DNA from: Sphaerisporangium rubeum
Lineage (GTDB): Bacteria > Actinomycetota > Actinomycetes > Streptosporangiales > Streptosporangiaceae
NCBI RefSeq assembly: GCF_014207705.1
Contig: NZ_JACHIU010000001.1
Coordinates: forward strand, 5,138,501 to 5,202,500
Length of the DNA: 64,000 nucleotides
Direction: 5' to 3'
This document shows, piece after piece, positions 1 to 8,450 of this stretch. How positions within the stretch are numbered: the stretch's first letter is position 1; each line of letters starts with the position of its first letter. The notes under the pieces were generated by a model. That model had not been told where the DNA came from. It saw nothing but the letters and a program-made list of their open reading frames with translations, and did not search any database. Made by a program: the position numbers and the translations under genes.

Positions 1-352
1 CGGACCGTGAGAATGCGATGAGAAGTCTCCTGCCGCTCCCGGTGGCCGCCGTCCGGCCGTTCGCGATCGGACAGCGAAACGAACCCGTCGCACGACGCGA
101 GGTTCTCCGTGATCTCCGCACGGTCCGCACAGTCGTCGGCGAGCACTCGCCTGGCGGCTTCACCACTTCGACGTCGAAGGCGCGCCGATGTTCCTTCCAG
201 AAGCCGACCCGCGGATCACGCGACCGGCAGGCCTCGCCGAGCGTGAGCCCTTCATGCGTCTCGGCACCGGACCGCCGGCCACAATCCGGGCATGCGCGTG
301 CCGTTGGGGATACCCAGCGGTCAAAACAAACCTGACAGATTTGACTCTTCAT
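1..352 (-). CDS. Possible zinc-ribbon protein, 3' end off the left edge, frame uncertain
   Basis: Reading leftward from an ATG at 352, the frame stays open to the window edge and begins with a zinc-ribbon-like pair of knuckles (CQVC, then CPDCG after about 12 residues). Beyond roughly position 150 this frame loses the GC-rich third positions expected here. A neighbouring frame, from a GTG codon near 144, carries them instead and reads plausibly (VLADDCADRAEITENL). A further short ORF at 321-395 on the same strand starts MVTIFCPDCGVWHS. Together these suggest a small zinc-ribbon gene broken by one or two frameshifts, or a chance open frame in GC-rich DNA. No function is assigned, and no good ribosome binding site is visible. 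Confidence 0.28.
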   Translation of the reverse strand, partial: MKSQICQVCFDRWVSPTARACPDCGRRSGAETHEGLTLGEACRSRDPRVGFWKEHRRAFDVEVVKPPGECSPTTVRTVRRSRRTSRRATGSFRCPIANGRTAATGSGRRLLIAFSRS

Positions 353-395
353 CAGAATGCCAGACGCCGCAATCGGGACAAAAGATCGTCACCAT

Positions 396-835
396 CCCAG
401 ATGACTATTGATCGCCTACCCTACGTAGAAGGAGACGTCCGACCCCCCGCAAAGGTTTCCCGATCCAGCCATTCCGGAGGTGCTTTTTCAGGATTTTCCT
501 GTAGCACGCACATACCTCATGAAATCCGATTTTTCTCCCCAAATCCCCCAAATCCCCCCGTACCACACCGTGCGAAAGCCTCTTCACTCCGGCCCTATTC
601 CAAGGCCGTTCCACCGAGCCCCTCCCTCCGCTTCGGTGAAAGAGCACCGGCAAACCCGCCGCAGGTGGCACACGGAGACATCTTCCGACCGCAACCCGTC
701 TGCTGTACTGCGCCGAGCGAGCGTCTTGTCCCCCGCGCATCGCACACAGGCCACGGCGACGTCACCCAGTGGCCAGATCAAGCCGGCCACCGTCTCCCAC
801 TACAGCCGCCACGTCCCTTCGCACAACCGCGGCCG
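396..835. other. Non-coding stretch, no supported gene
   Basis: About 440 bases with no convincing coding frame on either strand. The short open frames here lack family resemblance and have inconsistent third-position GC. Around 530-565 there is a C-rich tract with two copies of CAAATCCCCC. The segment is less GC-rich than the flanking genes, as expected for a spacer. Confidence 0.5.
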
Positions 836-1498
836 TCACCGGACCTCGGCCGACACACCGCTGTCCCACGCCGCCGCGAAAAGGTTCTCCGCGTAGTCGT
901 ACAGCGGCCCGGGGCGGTGCGCGACAAGGCACGGCGAATTCCTGCCGTGCTCGTCACTCCGATAGACCGTGAGGTAGGCCACCTCATCCGTCAAGATGAC
1001 GCGTTGCAGGTTCGGCAGGTCGTAGAACCGCAGCCGCACCTTGCCGCTGCGCCGCGCCAACTGCTGGATGTAGACCGCGTTGAGGCACACCTGATCGGCG
1101 AGCAGCCCTGCCGTGAAACCGGGGTCGACCCGGCGCATCTCCAGTTCCCGCCGGGACAACCAGGACCCCGCCCCCGCGGAGGGGTCCGGCAGCAGGATCT
1201 CCACGAACTCCAGCCGGGAGTCGCCACCTTTGTCCCAGAGCACTCCGAAGCCGTCACGAGTGATCTCGTTACCTCTTCCGGCCAGGACCTTCACCCACCG
1301 GGCCCGGCTCAGCACCACGGGAAGCTCATCGTTGGCCTTTCTCTGGCCGCGATGCACCCGCACCTTCCCGAGCCCGGTGAGCCACCCGAGCAGCAGAACC
1401 GGTAGTTCCCTCAGCCACCGAGCCGCGACCCATCCCGCTCCAACGGACAGCACCGTCGCCAGCAGGGAACTCAGCAGGTCAGACAGGAAGGTGTCCAC
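836..1498 (-). CDS. Small membrane-anchored protein, third gene of the phosphorylase unit
   Basis: A 220-residue protein that I do not recognise. Residues about 5-35 form one hydrophobic helix (LLSSLLATVLSVGAGWVAARWL) followed by basic residues. This predicts an N-terminal membrane anchor with the remaining ~185 residues in the cytoplasm. The soluble part mixes strands and helices and has no motif I can name. It lies 32 bp downstream of the phosphorylase-fold gene on the same strand, so it is probably co-transcribed with it and with the larger membrane protein at 2470-4179. That context suggests a membrane-associated partner of the same system. The function is unknown. Confidence 0.7.
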   Translation of the reverse strand: MDTFLSDLLSSLLATVLSVGAGWVAARWLRELPVLLLGWLTGLGKVRVHRGQRKANDELPVVLSRARWVKVLAGRGNEITRDGFGVLWDKGGDSRLEFVEILLPDPSAGAGSWLSRRELEMRRVDPGFTAGLLADQVCLNAVYIQQLARRSGKVRLRFYDLPNLQRVILTDEVAYLTVYRSDEHGRNSPCLVAHRPGPLYDYAENLFAAAWDSGVSAEVR

Positions 1499-1530
1499 GT
1501 CCGCCTCCGTCCGCCACCGGATCGCCCCCT

Positions 1531-2442
1531 TTAGTCCCCGACCGCAGGACGGCCCGTCGGGAGGTACGGCAACAACCGCCGCAACACCTCGGCCGCGTGC
1601 CTCGCCGCGACCGCTTGCGGCTCGTCACTCTTGCCGGCGTCGGCATGATCGGAGATCCCCCGCACGACCAGCCACCCGCCGACCTTGCCCGGGCCCGACT
1701 GCTCGTAGAACGCCTGCACCAACCCGCCGGCCTCTGTCTCGACCGCACATGTCTTGTCGTTGTACGTCTGAACGAACTCACGGATCGGCGACCGAGAGTC
1801 GGTGATCACCGCCTCTCCGGACCCGATCGGCCCGGTCGAGACGGTGAAACTCCTGGTGACCCCATCCGGGGCCGTTACTTGAAGAGCAGCCGGTACCTCA
1901 TGGTCGTCGAAGAAGGAGTTGACCGCACGAACGACGGAAGCGGGTGCGGCCGGGCCCTCGCCGCGGTGCCGAGTCCCATCCGGTGTCTCCTTCCGCGCGT
2001 CGTAGTAGACGACATGAGTGGCCACCACCACATCGCCAAGTCCTACAGTCGGATGAATGCCACCGCCGATGCCGGTGAGCACCACGACCGCCGGGCTGTA
2101 GTGCTGCCGGAGATCGCTGAACGCCGCCACGGTCGAACGCTGCCCCGGGGAAACCGCTCGCAGCGCCACGACTCGCGTGATCCGGCCGCGGACCTCTACA
2201 TCGCCCTCGTGGAAAGCAATCTCCGTACCCGTCACTCGCTTGAGTCCGAGCACGTCACGAACCGCTCTCAGTTCGACGGGCAAGGCGGTGATCACCCCGA
2301 CATCGGCCTTCCGCGTCTCATCCTGTCCACCGCTACCTCCGGATGAGATGTGGAGTACCGCCCCCGTCCCCACCGCCGAATTCGTCACGGTCGTCCGTCC
2401 ACCGGTTGTCATGATCCCGGAGTTGTTCACGTCACCGCGCAC
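1531..2442 (-). CDS. Nucleoside phosphorylase/nucleosidase-fold protein with N-terminal tag
   Basis: A 303-residue protein. From residue ~47 it has the PNP_UDP/MTAN fold: VGVITALPVEL at the start, the glycine loop GIGGG (124-128) followed by GLGDVVVATHVVYYD, the nucleoside-binding VETEAGG (234-240) and RGISDHAD with the likely catalytic Asp265. This family cleaves N-glycosidic bonds of nucleosides. PNP-fold domains are also known immune effectors that destroy ATP in Detocs, CBASS and Avs systems. Here it is not beside a purine-salvage operon but sandwiched between two membrane-protein genes. Residues ~6-34 precede the enzyme and form a Gly/Asn/Ser/Thr-rich tag (NNSGIMTTGGRT, SAVGTGAVL) that resembles the C-terminus of the upstream gene's product. 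The substrate is unknown; an effector role is inference. Confidence 0.85.
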   Translation of the reverse strand: MRGDVNNSGIMTTGGRTTVTNSAVGTGAVLHISSGGSGGQDETRKADVGVITALPVELRAVRDVLGLKRVTGTEIAFHEGDVEVRGRITRVVALRAVSPGQRSTVAAFSDLRQHYSPAVVVLTGIGGGIHPTVGLGDVVVATHVVYYDARKETPDGTRHRGEGPAAPASVVRAVNSFFDDHEVPAALQVTAPDGVTRSFTVSTGPIGSGEAVITDSRSPIREFVQTYNDKTCAVETEAGGLVQAFYEQSGPGKVGGWLVVRGISDHADAGKSDEPQAVAARHAAEVLRRLLPYLPTGRPAVGD

Positions 2443-2469
2443 GTTCCACGCTCCTTCTCATTCGGGAAT

Positions 2470-4179
2470 TCAGCCCTCGCCGTCACCGAGGCGTGTGTCT
2501 ATGCGGAACTCGGCTCCGGCACCTACGGCAGCCTGATTGATCTCCGTCTTCCCACCCATGTTCAGCACGCCGCTGTTGATGATCGTCGTCGCCTGCGACG
2601 TGAACGCCGACGTGTCGAGGCCTTTCTCCGTCAGGAAGTCCTCGGCGGCCTTGAGAAGGTGCTGCTCGATGATCTTGATGTGGTCCTGGATGGTGAACTG
2701 ATCCAAGCGCGAGTCCTGCCACGTGGCCGACTTGAGCTGCCGGATGCTGAGCAGAGGACCCACCGTCGCGCCGCGCCGTGCCGCGCGGGATCGCGGGTTC
2801 CGCGCACGAGCGGCGCGCACCAGCACCACAGGGACCCTCACGAGGCGGTACGTCTCATAGATCGTGCGCGGAAGGTCCTGAACACCGCGTAGCGCCGACC
2901 GGACGACACCTCTGGCGCCGTCCGGCGTGAGCGCATCGGTCAGGTGGTACTCAACGGGTGTGCGCGTCAGCGCGCACGCCGCGAAGTCCAGGCTGAGAGC
3001 ACGACCTTTGACCGTGACCCGGAGAAAGACGGTAGTGACGACCTCGCCGGTGTCGCTCACCCGGATCTCCAGAAAGTGGTGGAACATCGTGAAGTGCCGG
3101 TCGATGATGCCGTTGATGTCTTCCGGGGTGGGTGGCTCCCCCCTCAGCCATTCCCGGGGCCCTACGGCGACGTCTTCCTCGGCCACGTACAGCCGGTCGC
3201 TCACCTTGAGGCCGCGCAGGCTCGCGAGTCCTTCGATCCTCCGCAGGTCCGTGATCCTCGCCCGCAGGTGATCCACCAGTTCGTGCGCCTTGAACGGCGC
3301 CCCGTCCTCCCAGAGACCATCCGCCGGCTGACCTGCCTTGGGCAACAGACGGATCACCAAGGGCGGCATCCAGCGATGGACGAGCCTTCCCGCACCGAAG
3401 AACATGCTCGGCTGGTCGAACGGGTCCGCCCGCACAACCGCCTCAGTGGCCTCCGTGACGGAGCGCGTCCTTGAGTACACCACGCAGGGATGACGTTCCT
3501 GGTCGTTGATCACCGTCAGCCGTGCGCCGGGTACTCCGTCCAGTACCGGGCCACGCGCACGATTCAACAGCACCTTTCTGACCGCACCCGACACCGCGGT
3601 GATCGCGGCACACAGCAGGGTGAGGACGGCGGACTGCCTCACGACCTCTGCGAGCGACATGCCCGCGATCCAGGCGACCAGCAGTGGCACCAGCAGCAGG
3701 CCGAGGCAACTCGACAGTGCGATCTGAACCATGCGGGTGTGCTCTCTGGCCTGAGCCGCGTCGCTGTTCCATCTGGCTCGACGCAGCCACGAGTGCCATA
3801 GCGCCTTGACCTTGAGCGGGATCGCCACCCGGGAACTCCGGTACGCGATCCGTGCCATGTGGCACAGCGCCAGGCCGGTCAACATCATCACTACTGCCGG
3901 AGCGGCATGGAACAACCCGAGCGTCAGGACGACAAGGACGACCGCGTACCGCGCGGTCTCCAGGATCCAGGCCCACCAGGCGTGCCTGACGACCGGGATC
4001 AGTTCGTAGCCGTAGGCCGGGGACACGCGATGCCTGACATCGCAGTACACGTCACGGATCACCAGGTCCCGGAAATCACGATCGACGTAGACGCCGGCGC
4101 AGAGGCTGCGGGTCGCCGCGTCGTGCCGGACCCGCTCATGCAACGCGGTGTACGCCGTGCGCTGCTGTGGTCGCACCAT
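2470..4179 (-). CDS. Multi-pass membrane protein with C-terminal tag, first gene of the unit
   Basis: A 569-residue protein, not recognised as a named family. Four hydrophobic segments are visible at about 74-92, 94-113, 150-174 and 182-200, followed by a ~330-residue, probably cytoplasmic, domain. The last ~36 residues (INSGVLNMGGKT, AAVGAGAEF) match the N-terminal tag of the next gene's product in spacing and key residues. The start is ATG at 4179 with a GGAGG five bases upstream. The gene ends 27 bp before the phosphorylase gene, so the two are probably one transcript. A 9+9 bp inverted repeat lies between this gene and the divergent NUDIX regulator. A sensor or pore role in a membrane-linked conflict system is possible but unproven. 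Confidence 0.75.
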   Translation of the reverse strand: MVRPQQRTAYTALHERVRHDAATRSLCAGVYVDRDFRDLVIRDVYCDVRHRVSPAYGYELIPVVRHAWWAWILETARYAVVLVVLTLGLFHAAPAVVMMLTGLALCHMARIAYRSSRVAIPLKVKALWHSWLRRARWNSDAAQAREHTRMVQIALSSCLGLLLVPLLVAWIAGMSLAEVVRQSAVLTLLCAAITAVSGAVRKVLLNRARGPVLDGVPGARLTVINDQERHPCVVYSRTRSVTEATEAVVRADPFDQPSMFFGAGRLVHRWMPPLVIRLLPKAGQPADGLWEDGAPFKAHELVDHLRARITDLRRIEGLASLRGLKVSDRLYVAEEDVAVGPREWLRGEPPTPEDINGIIDRHFTMFHHFLEIRVSDTGEVVTTVFLRVTVKGRALSLDFAACALTRTPVEYHLTDALTPDGARGVVRSALRGVQDLPRTIYETYRLVRVPVVLVRAARARNPRSRAARRGATVGPLLSIRQLKSATWQDSRLDQFTIQDHIKIIEQHLLKAAEDFLTEKGLDTSAFTSQATTIINSGVLNMGGKTEINQAAVGAGAEFRIDTRLGDGEG

Positions 4180-4210
4180 GCCGCCTCCGACACCAGAGTT
4201 TAGGTAAAAA

Positions 4211-4241
4211 TGACTTTAATCATCCTGACCACTTAAAGTCA
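4211..4241. promoter_or_regulatory. 9+9 bp inverted repeat, probable NUDIX-regulator operator
   Basis: TGACTTTAA (4211-4219) and TTAAAGTCA (4233-4241) are perfect inverted copies with a 13-bp spacer, so the half-site centres are 22 bp (two helical turns) apart. The element lies in the short space between the divergent starts at 4179 (minus) and 4242 or 4269 (plus). On the minus strand the right arm also contains a TTGACT -35-like hexamer. This is the expected geometry for a dimeric winged-helix regulator controlling itself and its neighbour. Confidence 0.6.
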
Positions 4242-5030
4242 ATGCGACCTTTAGCTAGGCTGGCCGACGTGATCAAGAAATCCCGGAGAGCCGCCGAGCA
4301 CTCCTCCATGTACGTGACCGTCGACCTGGTCATCTTCACCGTCCTGCAGGATGCCCTTCAGGTGCTTCTGATCGAGCGAGGCAACGAGCCGTACCTCGGC
4401 CGATGGGCCCTGCCTGGTGGGTACGTACGCGACGCGGAGACTCTGGACGAGGCCGCGCTGCGCGAACTGGACGAGGAGACGGGGATCGACGGACGGCGCC
4501 TCCATCTGGAACAACTGCGTGCCTACAGCGACCCGCATCGTGATCCCCGCGGCAGGATCATCACCGTCGCCTATCTGGCGCTCGGCCCGGAACTCCCCCT
4601 TCCGACGGCCGGTACAGACGCACGAGCCGCACGTTGGATCCCCGTCACATCACTGGTGGACTCGCAGGGAACACTCGCGTTCGACCACGACGTCATCCTG
4701 AGGGACGCGCTGGAGCAGGCCAGGTCACGGCTGGAGTACAGCACAGTGGCCGCGGCCTTCTGTCCCGAGCCGTTCACCGTCGGCGACCTGCGTCACGTGT
4801 ACGAGGTGATCTGGGGGGTGGCGCTGGACCCCAGCAACTTCCGCCGCAAAGTGACCCACGCGGAGTCGTTCTTGGTGCCGACCGGTGAGCGTCGGTATCC
4901 AGAAGTGGGGCGTCCGGCGGCGCTCTACCGGAGAGGTGCGGCGCGGCTGCTGATACCGCCGTTGCTGCGTTCGAGCGACGTCACCGGCACCGGCACGTCG
5001 CGGGTCGCGGCCGTGCGGAGGGAGCGGTAG
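4242..5030 (+). CDS. NUDIX-domain transcriptional regulator, NrtR-type
   Basis: 262 residues from ATG 4242. The N-terminal half is a NUDIX fold with an intact box (GYVRDAETLDEAALREL then DEETG, residues ~60-81). The C-terminal part (FTVGDLRHVYEVIWG, NFRRKV, PPLLR) is the winged-helix domain of NrtR-like regulators. NrtR proteins sense ADP-ribose or related nucleotides and repress NAD-related genes; some keep pyrophosphatase activity, and here all catalytic residues are present. The start is uncertain: ATG 4242 abuts the inverted repeat, and GTG 4269 and ATG 4309 are alternatives. It diverges from the phosphorylase/membrane unit, so that unit is the likely target. Its 3' end overlaps the convergent nurA gene by 106 bp. 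Confidence 0.85.
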   Translation: MRPLARLADVIKKSRRAAEHSSMYVTVDLVIFTVLQDALQVLLIERGNEPYLGRWALPGGYVRDAETLDEAALRELDEETGIDGRRLHLEQLRAYSDPHRDPRGRIITVAYLALGPELPLPTAGTDARAARWIPVTSLVDSQGTLAFDHDVILRDALEQARSRLEYSTVAAAFCPEPFTVGDLRHVYEVIWGVALDPSNFRRKVTHAESFLVPTGERRYPEVGRPAALYRRGAARLLIPPLLRSSDVTGTGTSRVAAVRRER

Positions 5031-5962
5031 AGGAGGCGGGGGTCGCCGAGGCGGTGGCGGAGGAGTTTTTCGAGGCCGCCGATGGGGACGAGGTTCTGGG
5101 GGGCCCGGGGGTCCTTGTAGTCGACGCCTGCCAATGGGGGGAGGGTGAGGGTCACGGTGTCGGCCAGGGTCGTCACCTGGTCGGGGAACAGGTCGGCGGA
5201 GGTCTCGCAGCGGACGACGCCGGACCAGGGGGTGGTGGAGCGGACGGGGAGGCGGAGGTACCACGTGTGGCGGCGCCAGCTTGTGCCCATGAGGAAGACC
5301 GGGGTGCGCTGAGCGGGGGTCAGGGCCGACACCACGGCCGCCTGGGGTGGGGGGAGGTAGGCGGTGTGGTGGGTCTTGACGTAGCCGACGGTTCTCGGGA
5401 GGTGGGTGCGGCCACGTAGAGGGCCGTCGACGAGCAGCAGGTCGTCGGGGTCGTGTGCCTCGGTGCGGTGGCGGATGGCGAGGTCGACCTCCAGCTCGGC
5501 CAGGTGCTGCTGGAGCGCCAGGGAGAGGTGGTCGGCGGTGGGGAGCGCGGCGCGGCGGGAGGTGTAGGTCGCGGCGGGGGTGACGATGTCGGGGGTGTCC
5601 CGTGCGGCGCTGAACACCGAGCGGCTGACCTGCACGGTGGCGAGGGTGGCGGGCTCACCGGGAGCGCAGCGGACGATGCCGGCGGCGGCGGAGGCCGCGA
5701 TGCCGGGGGACGGCATGCCGCCGTCGGGGCCGGGGTGGGTCCAGACGCGCGCGTCGACCCGGCGCACACCGTCGGCGATCAGCAGTACAGCGGGGAGAGG
5801 GGTGTCCGGCGACGGCGTGATGGGACGCCACTCGGCAGGAGGCAGCTCCACACCGAGGTCCAGCTCGGCGGTGGTCGTCTCCAGACCGGCGCCGGCGTCG
5901 TGGTCCATGGCGGCGCCGTACGACGGGTCCCAGGGGTCGACGGTGAAGCGGCCCGTGGTCAT
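4925..5962 (-). CDS. nurA: NurA-family DNA-end-processing nuclease
   Basis: 345 residues. The opening VDPWDPSYG is typical of actinobacterial NurA proteins. A central LLLVDGPL carries the conserved aspartate of the nuclease core, followed by VGYVKTHH and a C-terminal NLVPIGGLEKLLRHRLGDP segment. NurA is a 5'-3' single- and double-strand nuclease that works with the HerA translocase in resection of DNA ends. It is the last gene of a leftward run herA-sbcD-sbcC-nurA, starting 58 bp after sbcC. The 3' end runs 106 bp into the convergent NUDIX gene; both overlapping tails lie outside the conserved cores. Assignment rests on motif memory plus context. Confidence 0.8.
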   Translation of the reverse strand: MTTGRFTVDPWDPSYGAAMDHDAGAGLETTTAELDLGVELPPAEWRPITPSPDTPLPAVLLIADGVRRVDARVWTHPGPDGGMPSPGIAASAAAGIVRCAPGEPATLATVQVSRSVFSAARDTPDIVTPAATYTSRRAALPTADHLSLALQQHLAELEVDLAIRHRTEAHDPDDLLLVDGPLRGRTHLPRTVGYVKTHHTAYLPPPQAAVVSALTPAQRTPVFLMGTSWRRHTWYLRLPVRSTTPWSGVVRCETSADLFPDQVTTLADTVTLTLPPLAGVDYKDPRAPQNLVPIGGLEKLLRHRLGDPRLLYRSLRTAATRDVPVPVTSLERSNGGISSRAAPLR

Positions 5963-6020
5963 GTGGCCGCCTGCCGCGAGGAGAGAACCGGTGTCGCCGA
6001 GGGAGGCCGTGTGGGGGTCC

Positions 6021-8450
6021 TCATGTGGTGGCCCTTCTCAGGTGGGAGCCTTTCTGGTCTCGGGTGATCTCGTAGCGGATGGGGACGCGGTCGGCGAGGG
6101 CCGGGACGTGGGTGACGAGGCCGACCATGCGGTCGCCGCTGGTGGCGAGGCGTTCCAGGGTGGCGGCCACGGTGTCGAGGGTGGCGGGGTCGAGGGTGCC
6201 GAAGCCCTCGTCGAGGAAGATGGAGTCGAGGCCGCGGGTGGTGCCCATGCCTGCCACCTGCTCCGACAGGGCCAGGGCCAGCGCGAGGGCCGCCTGGAAG
6301 GTCTCGCCGCCGGAGAGGGTGCGGACGTTGCGGCGCATGCCGGCTTCGGCGTGGTCGATGACCTCGATCTCGTTGCGGGTGCCGAGGGCCAGTTCGTACT
6401 GGCCGTCGGACAGCTCGCGCAGGGTGTCGGACGCGGCGGCGACCAGGAGCTCCAGGGCTTCTGCGCACAGCCAGCGCTCGAAGGCGTCGGCGCGCAGGAG
6501 TTGCGCGAGCTCGTGCGCGACGCGGGCCTCCTGGTCCCTGGCCGCGGCCTGCTCGGCGAGTTCCCGCGCGTGACGGCGGTTCTCCTTGATGCGCTCGAGC
6601 CGCGCCTCGGCCCGGGTGACGGCGGTGACGACGGCTTCGGCGATGGCCTGGGGGGTGGGGTCGCCGGCGATGGCGATGTCGTGCTCGGCGAGTCGGTTCA
6701 GGAGCCGGACGCGGTAGGCGTCGCGCTCGGCGCGTATGCGGGCCAGCTCGGTGTCCTGCGCGGCGAGCGCGGCGCGTTCGTCGGCGGCGGCGCGGTCGCG
6801 CCAGGTGAGCAGGCCGGCCCAGGCGGCACGCAGGTCGGTGCGGTCGACCGGTGGCGCGCCGAGGGTGACGACGGTGTCCCTGGCGGTGTCGAGGTGACGC
6901 CAGGCGCGTTCGGAACGTGCGTGGGCCTCGTCGGCGCGGCGCCGCGCGTCGTCGTGCGCGGACCTCGCGGCGGACCTGGCCCTGCGCGCGCGGGCCGCGG
7001 TGCTCTCGGCCGCCTTGACGGCGTCGAGCTGTGCCTCGATCTGGTCCCTGTCTCCCGGCGGAGGTGCGCCGGCGATGCGCGCGGCCAGCTCGTCGGCGTC
7101 GCGTGCGGCGACGGCGGCGCGGGTGACGGCCGAGCCGTGCCGGGTCCTCGTCTCCTCGGCGGCGCGCAGGGCCGCGGCCAGCACACGCTGCGCGGTGCCG
7201 AGGTCGGTGCGCGCGGGGTGGTGGGGCAGCTCGGTGACGGTGCGCAGGCACGTGGGGCACGGCTCGCCGACGATGAGCCTGCCGCCGATGTCGGCGGCGG
7301 CGTGCGCGTCGCGCAGGCGGTCGCGGTCGCGTTCGGCGGCGGCGAGCGCGGTGGCGGCGTCGGCGGCCTCGGCGGTGAGACGGCTCAGCTCACCGGCCGC
7401 ACGCTCGGCGTCGGAGACCGCGCGCGTGTGCGCTGCGGTGAGGCGCTCGTGCTCGTCGATGGCCCGCAGCGCGGCGGTGAGCGCGGCCTTGTCGCCGAGC
7501 TTGGCGAGCTCCTCGTGCGCGTGCTGCTCCTCGGCGTCCAGCCGGTGCAGCTCGGCGGCGCGGGCCTCGACCTCGGCGCCGATGTCGCGCAGGGTCGCGG
7601 CCAGCACGGGGACCTCGCGGGGCATGGCGAGCGCGTCGAGCGGCGCCAGGCGGCGGGCCGCCTCGGTGCGCTGCTCCCACGCCTTGCGCAGCGCGTCGTC
7701 CAGGCCGCGCAATGTCTCGACATCGGTCCTGACGGCGCCGGCGAAGCCGCGCAACGCCGACAGGCGGCCGGCGGCGGCACGCTCGGCGGCCTCGTCGGCG
7801 TCGGGGAGCCGGGTGAGCTGGTCGCGTGCGAGCGCGGCGGCCTGCCTGGCGACGGCCTCCTCACGGGTGGCGCGCTCGCGCACCTGGTCGTACACGCCGG
7901 CGTCGAGGAGCTGCACCAGCAGGTCCTGGCGTTCGCGGGGCTGCGCGTGCAGGAACTCGGCGAACCTGCCCTGCGGCAGCACGACGCACTGGGTGAAGAA
8001 CTTGTAGGCGAGGCCGGTGACGCGCTGCACCTCGGCGGCGACGGCCTCCCCCTCGGCGACCGGCCGCAGCACCGCCGAGGTGACCTCGGTGAGCCCGGCG
8101 GCGGCCGGCACCTCGGGGTCGAGCTCGTCGATGCGCGCCTCGCGGGTGTGCACCCGGCCGCGCGCGTCGCGGCGCAGCGCGCGGACCACGGCGTGCCGGC
8201 GGTTCCCCGTCTCGAACACCAGGGCCACCTTGCCGTCCACGGCGGACGGCGCGAGCGCGTGCGCGATGGCGTTCTCGTTGTTCCAGCGCGGCACCGTGCC
8301 GTACAGCGCGAAGCACACGGCGTCGATGACGGTGCTCTTGCCGGCGCCGGTGGGGCCGACCAGCGCGAAGTAGTCGACGTCGGTGAAGTCGACGGTGGCG
8401 GGCTCGCGGAAGCTGCCGAAATTGTCCAGGTGGAGCAGCAGGGGACGCAT
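6021..8450 (-). CDS. sbcC: SbcC/Rad50-type SMC-like ATPase
   Basis: 809 residues, somewhat shorter than E. coli SbcC (~1048). The N-terminus has LDNFGSFREP and Walker A GPTGAGKST near residue 35. Long Ala/Arg/Glu-rich coiled-coil arms flank a zinc hook CPTC (Cys398, Cys401). The C-terminus has the ABC signature LSGGETFQAAL and Walker B LDSIFLDEGFGTLD. SbcC dimerises through the hook and drives the SbcD nuclease on hairpins and blocked DNA ends. Its ATG overlaps the last base of sbcD, which indicates translational coupling; nurA follows 58 bp later. The coding strand is extremely Ala/Arg-rich, which produces long spurious open frames on the other strand. Confidence 0.96.
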   Translation of the reverse strand: MRPLLLHLDNFGSFREPATVDFTDVDYFALVGPTGAGKSTVIDAVCFALYGTVPRWNNENAIAHALAPSAVDGKVALVFETGNRRHAVVRALRRDARGRVHTREARIDELDPEVPAAAGLTEVTSAVLRPVAEGEAVAAEVQRVTGLAYKFFTQCVVLPQGRFAEFLHAQPRERQDLLVQLLDAGVYDQVRERATREEAVARQAAALARDQLTRLPDADEAAERAAAGRLSALRGFAGAVRTDVETLRGLDDALRKAWEQRTEAARRLAPLDALAMPREVPVLAATLRDIGAEVEARAAELHRLDAEEQHAHEELAKLGDKAALTAALRAIDEHERLTAAHTRAVSDAERAAGELSRLTAEAADAATALAAAERDRDRLRDAHAAADIGGRLIVGEPCPTCLRTVTELPHHPARTDLGTAQRVLAAALRAAEETRTRHGSAVTRAAVAARDADELAARIAGAPPPGDRDQIEAQLDAVKAAESTAARARRARSAARSAHDDARRRADEAHARSERAWRHLDTARDTVVTLGAPPVDRTDLRAAWAGLLTWRDRAAADERAALAAQDTELARIRAERDAYRVRLLNRLAEHDIAIAGDPTPQAIAEAVVTAVTRAEARLERIKENRRHARELAEQAAARDQEARVAHELAQLLRADAFERWLCAEALELLVAAASDTLRELSDGQYELALGTRNEIEVIDHAEAGMRRNVRTLSGGETFQAALALALALSEQVAGMGTTRGLDSIFLDEGFGTLDPATLDTVAATLERLATSGDRMVGLVTHVPALADRVPIRYEITRDQKGSHLRRATT

